The position numbers and the translations under genes are program-made. 64,000 nt of DNA, taken from the NCBI GenBank assembly GCA_025060325.1, contig JANXBW010000013.1:1-64000 (forward strand), written 5' to 3'. Within the stretch, counting starts at the first letter, position 1. Each line of letters begins with the position of its first letter. Below, piece by piece: positions 9,829 through 17,929 of this stretch. The notes beneath the pieces are model-generated. The model had not been told where the DNA came from. It saw only the letters and a list, made by a program, of their open reading frames with translations, and made no database searches. Origin of the DNA: Thermoguttaceae bacterium (GTDB taxonomy: Bacteria > Planctomycetota > Planctomycetia > Pirellulales > Thermoguttaceae).

Positions 9829-12597
9829 ATGCGTCAACGGATCGAAAACGCGGTGGCATCCCAACTTCCCGGCGTTTGGTTACGCATCCTGATATTAGGC
9901 TTTACTGGGTGCTTTGGCCTTGCAGGTGCTTTAGCCCTCATGGCCCCGGCATTGGCACAAACTGCCCGCCCTATCGTATGGATTGAAGCCGAGCATTTCG
10001 AGAATTTGGGCGGTTGGGTGAACGACGCCCAATTCGTCGACCAGATGGGATCGCCCTATCTATTGGCTGTTGGACTATATGGTCCAGTCGCCGATGCGGT
10101 GACGCACGTTGTCGTCCCTGAGGCGGGGAAATATCGTTTGTGGGTCCGCACTCGGGATTGGACGCCGGAACATAGTCCTGGGCGCTTCCAGGTGGTTTTG
10201 GGCGGCCGCCTTGTAGAGAAAGTCTTTGGCCAGAGCAAAGAGCCACGCTGGATTTGGGAAGACGGAGGCCAACATGATCTGCCGGCAGGCAAATTGGAGG
10301 TTCGTCTCCGTGATCTCACCGGGCATTATGGCCGCTGCGACGCCTTGATTCTTGCTGCGGATCCCGACTTTAGACCGCCTGATGATTTAAACGCGTTGGC
10401 CCAGGCGCGGGAGCGTTTCGGCGGCGTCAGCCGCAGCTGGACTGAGTTGGGGCCTTATGACACGGTGGTAGTGGGGGGTGGGTTAGCCGGCACATTTGCC
10501 GCTGTAGCCTCGGCAAGGCTCGGCGCTAAGACGGTCCTCATCCAGAATCGCCCGGTCCTCGGCGGCAACGCTAGCGAGGAAATTTTGGTCGAACCTCAGG
10601 GCGACACCACGCGAGAGCCTCTGGACCCCCGCGAAGGTGGCATCATCGAAGAAGTTCGCGGACCAGTGGAGGGATATTCCCAGCGCCTTTTGGAGCTGGT
10701 CAAAAAGGAGCCAAATCTGGACCTATTCCTCAACACCCATGCCACAGGGGTGGAAATGGCCACGCCACAAAGAATAGCTGCGGTAAAGGCCCTCAATGTC
10801 AATACGGGAGAGAGGCTCCTCATTCGTGGACGAATCTTTATCGATTGCACCGGCGATGGTTCGATCGGTGTCTGGGCCGGGGCTGAATATCGCCATGGTC
10901 GAGAACCTCGCTCTATGTACGGCGAGACACGTGCTCCGGAGGTCGCCGATTCTCGGACGATGGGGGGAACCATCCGCTTTGCCAGCCAGCGGATGCCAGC
11001 ACCGGAGGGATTCCACGCCCCACCGTGGGCACGGAAGTTTGATTCCTGCGATGACTTTAACGTCGGCCGCCATCCCCAGCTGCAATTCGGCGGGTGGCAG
11101 TGGGTCATCGAGTACGGGGGCATGCTCAATACGTACACCGATGCGGAGGAAATTCGCGACGAACTTCTGCGGATTGTCTGGGGACTTTGGGATCATCTGA
11201 AAAACCACTGCTCTAAGTATGCGGAAGAGGCGCCGTACTATCGGCTCACCTGGGTGGGTCATGTGGTAGGCAAAAGGGAGTCGCGTCGACTAATTGGCGA
11301 CTATGTGATGACCGAGCATGATATTGCCCGGCAAACTCTTTTCCCGGATCGGGTCGCTTACGGGGGATGGGGAATTGATCTTCATCCGCCGGGCGGTTTC
11401 TACGATAAAGATCCACCCGCCGAATTCTCCCACCGCGTGAAGTTCTCCATTCCATTCCGCAGCCTGTACACGAAGGATATCGAAAACTTAATGATGGCCG
11501 GCCGATGTATATCGGTTTCGCGGGCGGCACTTGGGGCCACCCGGGTCATGGTTACCTGTGGTCTGCAAGGTCAGGCGGTAGGAACGGCGGCCGCCTTGTG
11601 CAAAAAGCACGGTGTCTTTCCGCGGGAGCTTGGACAAAAGTTCATCGAAGAACTTCAGCAACAACTCCTTAAGGATGGCTGCTACCTTATCGACTTGCCG
11701 AATAAAGACCCGCGCGACCTTGCTCGGCAAGCGGTGGCAGTGCGTGCTTCCAGTTTCTCACCGCCGGTGAGCATCCCGGCCCCTGAGTCTGCTAATGTTC
11801 ACAGGATGGATCATGACCGGGCTGTGATGTTTCATTTCGCCGGGGGGAAACTTGACTCTATCTGGTTAGCCCTCATATCGACGTGGCGAGTACCCCAAAC
11901 GATCGAAGCCACCCTTTGCAGGGCCAATGCTCTCGGGGCTTTCCAGCCGGCGGAGACGATTGCCAAAGCCAAGGCGGTTTTACCGCCCAAATCGGATAGT
12001 TGGGTTGAGTTTCGCTTCGAGCTTGAGCTACCCGCAGGGTACTACTACGTGTGGTTGGCCCGGATGGACGGTGTCCAGTGGCGGTTATTCCCGGTAGCAC
12101 CGGAAAACACCGCCCGAGCCTATCGGGGACAAGGCGGGCAGTGGACAACAATGAAGGATTGCTACATGTTCCAGCTAACCTTGCCCAAGGAACCGCCGGC
12201 CAAAGTTGACCGTGCCGGGCAGCAAGATCCGACAAAGATGTTTGTTCCGGAAAATGTGATCAACGGCTTTGCGCGGGCAATTCGCGGTTGGCCGAACTCA
12301 TGGCGGCCTGATCCAAACGCTCCCCTTCCTCAGTGGATTGAATTGGACTTCGGTAAACCGGTGACCTTTGATACAGTGCACGTCTGTTTCCAGACCGAAA
12401 CGATGCGCGCAAATGCGTTCCGCCTAGAGGTGCCCGAGGGAACCGGCTGGCGAACGATTGCGCAGGTAACAGATAACAAGGCCCGACGACGAGTAATTAC
12501 CTTTGCTGAAACAACCGCAGCCCAACTGCGACTGGTTGTGGAGGCGGCTCAACCGGAGATGGGCATCTGCGAAATTCGCGTCTACAACGAGCCGTAG
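9829..12597 (+). CDS. Secreted FAD-dependent oxidoreductase with flanking beta-sandwich domains
   Basis: A 922-residue protein with a long signal peptide (hydrophobic about residues 20-43, ending ALAQ). A first domain of about 150 residues looks like a carbohydrate-binding or CBM-like sandwich (IEAEHFENLGGW). From about residue 211 a Rossmann FAD site follows (DTVVVGGGLAGTFAA, then NRPVLGGNASEE), continuing as an FAD-dependent oxidoreductase; DCTGDGSIG and MMAGRCISVSRAALG are typical of the PF12831-like family. The C-terminus (about residues 750-920) resembles a discoidin-like domain (WIELDFGKPVTFDTVHVCF). The ATG at 9829 has GGGAG nine bases upstream. Oxidation of a polysaccharide-derived substrate in the periplasm is inferred only. 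Confidence 0.85.
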   Translation: MRQRIENAVASQLPGVWLRILILGFTGCFGLAGALALMAPALAQTARPIVWIEAEHFENLGGWVNDAQFVDQMGSPYLLAVGLYGPVADAVTHVVVPEAGKYRLWVRTRDWTPEHSPGRFQVVLGGRLVEKVFGQSKEPRWIWEDGGQHDLPAGKLEVRLRDLTGHYGRCDALILAADPDFRPPDDLNALAQARERFGGVSRSWTELGPYDTVVVGGGLAGTFAAVASARLGAKTVLIQNRPVLGGNASEEILVEPQGDTTREPLDPREGGIIEEVRGPVEGYSQRLLELVKKEPNLDLFLNTHATGVEMATPQRIAAVKALNVNTGERLLIRGRIFIDCTGDGSIGVWAGAEYRHGREPRSMYGETRAPEVADSRTMGGTIRFASQRMPAPEGFHAPPWARKFDSCDDFNVGRHPQLQFGGWQWVIEYGGMLNTYTDAEEIRDELLRIVWGLWDHLKNHCSKYAEEAPYYRLTWVGHVVGKRESRRLIGDYVMTEHDIARQTLFPDRVAYGGWGIDLHPPGGFYDKDPPAEFSHRVKFSIPFRSLYTKDIENLMMAGRCISVSRAALGATRVMVTCGLQGQAVGTAAALCKKHGVFPRELGQKFIEELQQQLLKDGCYLIDLPNKDPRDLARQAVAVRASSFSPPVSIPAPESANVHRMDHDRAVMFHFAGGKLDSIWLALISTWRVPQTIEATLCRANALGAFQPAETIAKAKAVLPPKSDSWVEFRFELELPAGYYYVWLARMDGVQWRLFPVAPENTARAYRGQGGQWTTMKDCYMFQLTLPKEPPAKVDRAGQQDPTKMFVPENVINGFARAIRGWPNSWRPDPNAPLPQWIELDFGKPVTFDTVHVCFQTETMRANAFRLEVPEGTGWRTIAQVTDNKARRRVITFAETTAAQLRLVVEAAQPEMGICEIRVYNEP

Positions 12598-13162
12598 CTC
12601 CCGGTAAAACGTAACACCTTTCAAATTACGCAAATGGTGCCCTTTAAAGGAGGGACGGGCCAGTGGTCTTTTAGGGCGCGGGCGCTTGGTGCTCTGCCAC
12701 AAGCTACGCGTTCTGGTCTTCAACCTCCACAAGTCTCGACCAATCGTCGCGTAACTGATGAGCTTTGGCAGCCGGAGCCCAATAAGCACCACGGAGCTTA
12801 CAATTTGCGTTGATGGTGGCTGAGATCCCAAAAGCCGCTTGGAACACCCTGTGCGCGCGGACCCCCTGTTTCTGGTACTCGGTCAACGGGCATTGTTTAT
12901 CGGTAAGCCGGACTATTTATCAGCCTGTGCCAAATTGCCTTCTCCCAGGGAGCCTTCCTTCTTGCTTTAGCCCTTAACATTAAAAGTGAAATGGCATTTT
13001 CCGCGCGTCGTTCCCCGAGCTGGCCAGCCTGGGAGCCAAGACTCAAATTCGTAAAAGCAGGTCTGGTCATTTTTCCGGCGGTGACATACCTAGCCCTGCG
13101 TCGGCCGGTTTTTGGGACTACTAACGTCAACAACTCGCAGTGAGCACGAGGGCAAGAATTTC
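12598..13162. other. Intergenic region without a gene
   Basis: 565 bp between the FAD enzyme and the radical SAM gene. Short open frames here have no family resemblance. I see only short, weak hairpins just after the FAD gene stop and no T-tract terminator. GAGGG (about 13148-13152) is the ribosome binding site of the next gene. Confidence 0.5.
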
Positions 13163-14398
13163 ATGCACGGCCATCACGCTTTTGGTAGCAAACCTGAACC
13201 CATCGAAGCTCCGTACCGAGTGGACGATTTCCCCATCGCGCCCATGCTTTTCTATTACGAGGTCACCCAGGCATGTGACCTTGTGTGTAAACACTGTCGT
13301 GCTTCCGCGCAGCCAATGCCTCATCCCGAGGAACTTTCCACCGAGCTTGCTCTTGCCCTTTTGGAGCAAGTGGCATCATTTCCGCGGAAGCCGACCGTCG
13401 TGCTCACAGGGGGCGATCCCCTCAAAAGGCCGGATTTGTTCGATCTCATCCAGTTCGGCACCTCCCTAGGACTCGCCATGGCGTTAACCCCCTCGGCGAC
13501 CCCCCTTGCAACACGCGAAGCCCTCGAGCGAGCATTTCAAGCGGGCATCCGCGCTTTAGGAATAAGCCTGGACGGCGCTGATGCGGCCACGCACGATGCC
13601 TTTCGCGGCTGGGAGGGGAGCTTTGAGCGCACCCTGCGAATGATTCGAGACGCTCGGGAGCTGGGGATCCCCGTCCAGGTCAACACCACCATCACCCGGC
13701 GTAATGTGGATCAAATCGATGCGATGGCCGCGCTATTGGCCAGTCTCGGAATTCAAATGTGGTCTGTCTTTTTCCTCGTCCCGGTGGGAAGGGGAACTCA
13801 GGAAGAACGGATTAGCGCGGCAGAATATGAACAGGTGTTCGCTCGGCTATGGTACCACGCCCGCTTGCAACCGTTTGCTGTCAAAACGACGGAGGCGCCT
13901 CATTTTCGACGCTATGTTCTCCAGCATGGCGGCCATCCCCTTCACCCTCGGCCTATGGAGAAAAGCGAGGTGTCACCAGCCTCGCCGGAGAAATTTCCTA
14001 GGCAACAAGACCTGTCTTTCGCGCCGGTCATGCATCGGGCACCGCTTGGTGTGACCGACGGAAAAGGCGTCATGTTCGTGAGTCACACGGGCGAGATTTA
14101 TCCCGCAGGGTTCCTCCCCTTGGTCTGCGGACGATTCCCGGTTGATTCGGTTGTTGACGTCTACCAAAACCACCCGCTCTTTCGGGCCCTTAGAGACCCT
14201 GATCGCTTCCGGGGGAAGTGCGGGATATGTGAATATCGGTATATCTGCGGGGGAAGCCGCGCTCGGGCGTATGCCGTGACGGGAGATCCCCTTGAATCGG
14301 AGCCAGACTGCATTTACCAGCCACGGCCGGGAATTCCCCCAATCCTACCGGAGGACCTTACGCCAAGTGGTAAACCGGCACCAGGTCCGATGTCATAG
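13163..14398 (+). CDS. Radical SAM/SPASM protein (TIGR04053-like)
   Basis: A 411-residue radical SAM enzyme. The SAM-binding [4Fe-4S] motif is C38-x3-C42-x2-C45 (TQACDLVCKHC), followed by the GGDP motif (LTGGDPLKRPDL) and ISLDG. The C-terminal region has a SPASM-like cysteine set (CGICEYRYICGGSRARAY ... PDC) for an auxiliary cluster. It resembles the TIGR04053 family, related to the heme-synthesis AhbD and PqqE groups. The reaction is unknown. The ATG at 13163 follows GAGGG by about 10 bases; a TTG 17 codons upstream is rejected. No precursor peptide or heme gene is adjacent, so a peptide-modifying role is not supported. Confidence 0.85.
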   Translation: MHGHHAFGSKPEPIEAPYRVDDFPIAPMLFYYEVTQACDLVCKHCRASAQPMPHPEELSTELALALLEQVASFPRKPTVVLTGGDPLKRPDLFDLIQFGTSLGLAMALTPSATPLATREALERAFQAGIRALGISLDGADAATHDAFRGWEGSFERTLRMIRDARELGIPVQVNTTITRRNVDQIDAMAALLASLGIQMWSVFFLVPVGRGTQEERISAAEYEQVFARLWYHARLQPFAVKTTEAPHFRRYVLQHGGHPLHPRPMEKSEVSPASPEKFPRQQDLSFAPVMHRAPLGVTDGKGVMFVSHTGEIYPAGFLPLVCGRFPVDSVVDVYQNHPLFRALRDPDRFRGKCGICEYRYICGGSRARAYAVTGDPLESEPDCIYQPRPGIPPILPEDLTPSGKPAPGPMS

Positions 14399-14553
14399 TC
14401 GGGAAAAACCCTCACCACTCCTCCGCGAAAGCGGCCCCGGTCGGTCCCTGTATCTCTGCGCCAAAAGTGGCAGTTTGAGTAAACGCGCGAAGCAACGCGA
14501 CAAATACCGGCAAGGCAAGAAACCGCGACCGCGGTGAAAAGAGCCTAAAAGAC

Positions 14554-16449
14554 TTACTCTGCTGCCCGCAAACGGATCGTGAGTCGGTAAACCGGTCCCC
14601 CTTGGGGTGCGCCTTGTGCCGACATTGTAGGAGTGGGAACTGGTCCGGCCTGGGTGTCTTCCCGGTTCGGAGTCCTCCGAGCCGCGGCCGAGACCGGCGG
14701 GGCAGCAAGCCCCTGTGATTCCACCTGACGAGCCTCGGCCATCTGAGGCAACGATCGAACCTGGGGCGTAAACGGGGCCTCTGACCGTTCCTGCGGAGCG
14801 GGCATTGCCGCCACGCCGGCCGTAGGCGCCCCCGCAGCTAAACCCTCCGGGCGCTGCGGTACGAGCTCCCAAACTTCGTCCTTGCTTTCTTGAGGAAGGC
14901 GTCTCAAAGTAGCCGAAAGGGCCGTGGAAAGGTTAAGCCCAGTAACTCGAACTAAAACGATCTTCAGTTGCCCCCGATCCCGAAGCCACTCCTGGAAAAA
15001 TCTATCTAACTGAGAGTCGGTACCCGTCAAAGTCAGGACCATTTCCGCCCGGGTGGCCCTCCTGGGAGACCAAGAAGGTGGGATGGCACCCGGCTGAGCT
15101 TCCTCTGCACCGAGTCTCCCCGGAGCTTCTCCTGCTCCCTCCGCGGCAGGTGCCCTCGATTCCAACCCAGGAGCACCGGCAAATGCTCTACCTCGCGCCG
15201 GAGCAGGCAAAACCTTGTGCTCCGCTTCCGCTGCAGCCGAATCGAGCGGCTGTAGGCCACTATCGTGAGCAACTTTCAAAAGTTCGGCCCAAATGAAATC
15301 AAACTGCCGCTCAGGCGCCTCGATCCTAAGCTCAATTTCTCCGTCCAACTTCGTCGCCAAAACGGTCAACTCGTGGCGCGTCGCTGCCGACCCAATCGCC
15401 TGGCGGAGGAATTCCCTTGCTTCAAAGCCCATTTCCCCCGGCCGAGCTTTGGCTGCCAAGCTTCCCGAACCGGCTTCCTCGCGCCACTCCGGGAGGCCAG
15501 CGGCTCCGGTCGACCGAGCCGCCTCGGCTTCGCGCGCAACGGAGTCGGCAGCGGACGCTGGTCCAGGCCCCGCGAGAGGTTTAGTAGCGCTTCCGGGTCC
15601 TGCCAGCCCGGCCGAGAGGGATTCTTCAAGCGCTTTCTGCTGTCCCTCATCGGGGGGTATAGCCCTCCGACCGCCTTCTTCAGGGGCCGGCATAGCTGGG
15701 GCATCTGGGCTGAGGAGAAAGCTCGCGTCGGATGATGGCTCAGGTCTAGCAAGTTCGGGCTCGACTGATAGCCGCGGGGCAAGAGCAAAGTCATGGTCGA
15801 GCTTCACTGACGGTAAGACATAGGAAGAGGGAATTTGACGGACCAATTCCGGCGGCCACCAAGCAAAGAACAGGGCGACCAGTACTGCCACGGCCGGCCA
15901 AACCCAAATCCGCGGATTCTTTAGCCTACCGGGCAACTCCAGCCACCAGTGCGAAAACTCGGGCTTACCCTCTCGCAAGGGGGGAGAGTAACCAGTCCAG
16001 GAGGGACTGCTATCGGAGCCAGGCTTACCCTCTCGCAAGGGGGGAGAGGGTTCTCGGCGTAAGGGCGGCTGGGCGACTTGTGACTCCTGAGGAGTCCCCT
16101 CCGCGGCCATGTCTTGAAGCTGCTGCGAGCCTTCTTTACCCCCATCCTGAACTTTCTCGCGTAGCAGCGTTTCCAGTCCCTCGAGTGGGATGGGGGAACA
16201 TAGGACACATCGATCCTCAGCTGTGTAAGCTCCGGCGGCTTCCAAAAATGCCCCGGCCAGATCCGCCTCAGACTGCACCGGCGGAAGCGAACGGACAAGG
16301 GCGCGCACCCGACCCAGTTCCCGAAGCAGGCGACGAAGACGGGGCTCCCGAGGGAGCCGGCTTTCCAATTCGCTTCGTTCCGGCTCCGTCAGTTGCCCAT
16401 CAAGAAATGCACTTACAAGCTCAATGTCCCGCCGGGAATACGAGGCCAT
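14554..16449 (-). CDS. Membrane anti-sigma-factor-like protein
   Basis: A 631-residue protein. The N-terminus (about residues 1-70) has the helical layout of anti-sigma factors (ELVSAFLDGQLTEPERSELE), but the zinc-binding HxxxCxxC is not obvious. One transmembrane segment lies at about 181-198 (WVWPAVAVLVALFFAWW), followed by a low-complexity Ala/Pro/Glu-rich extracytoplasmic region with two folded-looking stretches. It lies downstream of an ECF sigma factor on the same strand, 491 bp away, and likely holds that factor at the membrane. Residues 135-143 and 155-163 are the same SPPLREGKP peptide, encoded by a 27-bp direct repeat. The role rests on the N-terminus and the neighbour. Confidence 0.72.
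   Translation of the reverse strand: MASYSRRDIELVSAFLDGQLTEPERSELESRLPREPRLRRLLRELGRVRALVRSLPPVQSEADLAGAFLEAAGAYTAEDRCVLCSPIPLEGLETLLREKVQDGGKEGSQQLQDMAAEGTPQESQVAQPPLRREPSPPLREGKPGSDSSPSWTGYSPPLREGKPEFSHWWLELPGRLKNPRIWVWPAVAVLVALFFAWWPPELVRQIPSSYVLPSVKLDHDFALAPRLSVEPELARPEPSSDASFLLSPDAPAMPAPEEGGRRAIPPDEGQQKALEESLSAGLAGPGSATKPLAGPGPASAADSVAREAEAARSTGAAGLPEWREEAGSGSLAAKARPGEMGFEAREFLRQAIGSAATRHELTVLATKLDGEIELRIEAPERQFDFIWAELLKVAHDSGLQPLDSAAAEAEHKVLPAPARGRAFAGAPGLESRAPAAEGAGEAPGRLGAEEAQPGAIPPSWSPRRATRAEMVLTLTGTDSQLDRFFQEWLRDRGQLKIVLVRVTGLNLSTALSATLRRLPQESKDEVWELVPQRPEGLAAGAPTAGVAAMPAPQERSEAPFTPQVRSLPQMAEARQVESQGLAAPPVSAAARRTPNREDTQAGPVPTPTMSAQGAPQGGPVYRLTIRLRAAE
15962..16048. repeat. Two copies of a 27-bp REP-like palindromic repeat inside a gene
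   Basis: Identical 27-bp copies at 15962-15988 and 16022-16048, exactly 60 bp apart. The core is an imperfect palindrome with arms CCCTCTC and GAGAGGG (best seen at 16028-16050). Both copies keep the reading frame and encode SPPLREGKP in the linker of the anti-sigma-like protein. Confidence 0.8.
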
Positions 16450-16940
16450 TGCGCATTCTCAGCTGCCATGTCTTAGAACCCCACTTCAGTACCAAATAGG
16501 ACCGGCTTGGTCCCAGAACCTTCAACCCCGCCAACCCACCCAGTCCACCGCTATCCCGCCCCCTAGCCGAACTCAGGCGAGGATTTCCGCCCTGACATCA
16601 TCTACGGGGCACCCCCGGCCCTTCGCCAGGGCTGCCGCGCATCTGCTAGCCAAGCCAGCCAACGGAACCTCCCGCAATACGGGACCCTCAAAGTTCCCTT
16701 CATTGCAAAGGTCCGCCATTTCGCCCCTTTTTTCGCACTCTTTCTTTTCCGCTAGTCCCAAATTTCCCTTAAATCCTAAGGCGCGTTCCGGAAAGCTGTC
16801 CGTAGCTGGTACCCAAATTCACCGTTCAACCTCCCATGCCCAGCTCCGTTCACCACCCTACGGCGTTAGGACTTCATTCTTAGCCTCAACCCAGAGCCAA
16901 CAATCGGCGCACGACCACCTCCCTCTGCAATCTCCGGGTG
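16450..16940. other. Gap between sigma factor and anti-sigma-like gene
   Basis: 491 bp. Sigma and anti-sigma genes usually touch, so this spacing is unusual. Open frames here on both strands lack domain resemblance. I see no frameshifted continuation of either gene and no clear hairpin. Confidence 0.5.
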
Positions 16941-17510
16941 TTACCCCTCGCTTGCCAAAAGCGGGCGCAACTTCCGCCGCAATAGCTCGCGTGCCCGGGC
17001 CAGTCGGCTGCGGACGGTATTTATGGGGATCCTCAAAACCTCGGCCGCTTCCGCGTATTCCAGACCGTCAATGTCGACCAGAACCAGCACCACGCGATAT
17101 CGCTCCGGCAACTGCTGGATTGCCCGGCGGACTTGGCACACGGTCTCGTGACGAGCCGCGCTGGCAGCCGGATCGTTACCACCCTCATCTTGATTGGCGG
17201 GATGGTCGGGCTGCGCATCGTCGAATCGGGGAGGGTTCTCGCTCAACGGTCCCGCCCTTATCCACCGGATAGCCACCCGAGTTGCGATTGAGCAAAACCA
17301 TGTATAAAGGCTGCTATGGCCACGAAAAGTCGAAATAGCTCGGTAGGCACGGAGGAAAGTTTCCTGGGCGATTTCTTCAGCGTCGTCTTGATTGCCCACC
17401 AAGTGGAAAACGAAGTTGACGAGTCGGCCCTGGTAGCGTTCGACCAGTCGGCCGAACGCCTCCACGTCCCCCGCCATCGCCTGGGTTAGAAGTGCCGACT
17501 CCTCGCTCAC
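16941..17510 (-). CDS. ECF-type RNA polymerase sigma factor
   Basis: A 189-residue sigma-70 family factor of the extracytoplasmic function class. Region 2 is at about residues 10-80 (LVERYQGRLVNFVFHLVGNQDDAEEIAQETFLRAYR) and region 4 at about 125-180 (LPERYRVVLVLVDIDGLEYAEAAEVL, IPINTVRSRLARARELLRR). There is no C-terminal extension. It binds core polymerase and redirects it to a small promoter set. The predicted partner anti-sigma protein is encoded downstream on the same strand. Tandem 18-bp repeats lie about 200 bp upstream of the start. Length and motif order are typical. Confidence 0.93.
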   Translation of the reverse strand: MSEESALLTQAMAGDVEAFGRLVERYQGRLVNFVFHLVGNQDDAEEIAQETFLRAYRAISTFRGHSSLYTWFCSIATRVAIRWIRAGPLSENPPRFDDAQPDHPANQDEGGNDPAASAARHETVCQVRRAIQQLPERYRVVLVLVDIDGLEYAEAAEVLRIPINTVRSRLARARELLRRKLRPLLASEG

Positions 17511-17929
17511 TTGGCTGCCACTTGATTAGAGCCCAACTCTCTCGAAGAAGTTCCCCAATCCCAAACTCGCCCTGCCTCTATCCATCATGACCGATTCAGG
17601 CCAAAGAGCCAAGGCTAAGCTCAATTCAGCCAATCACGCACCGATTGAGCCTAACCTAGATCCTCTGAAATTTAATCCGCTCTGCCCAAGGCCCCGAAGT
17701 CCACGTATGATTTCCTGACCACTTATGATTTTTTAACCACAACCGCTTACCAGAATAGCCAACGAAATTTCAAGCTAGGGCGGCAGCGAACACGCTGTCG
17801 AAAAATGGCCGCTACCTAGCCTGGGGCTCGACCCGAAAGCTTGTGCAAGGGTAGCTCGACCGTCGAACTTATCGTGTTAAGCTCCACAACCATCCCAAGC
17901 CTCCCGCATCATTGTCCCGTTTACGCCTG
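17511..17929. promoter_or_regulatory. Upstream region of the ECF sigma gene with tandem 18-bp repeats
   Basis: 419 bp between the sigma factor start and the end of the upstream propeller-like gene. It contains two direct repeats of period 18, TATGATTTCCTGACCAC (17706-17722) and TATGATTTTTTAACCAC (17724-17740), matching at 14 of 17 bases. They could be a protein-binding site for the sigma gene. No standard promoter is clear. Confidence 0.35.

Noticed and set aside
16424-17272. 282-codon plus-strand frame over the sigma/anti-sigma region
   Set aside because: It overlaps the ECF sigma gene and part of the anti-sigma gene on the other strand, and has no domain resemblance.
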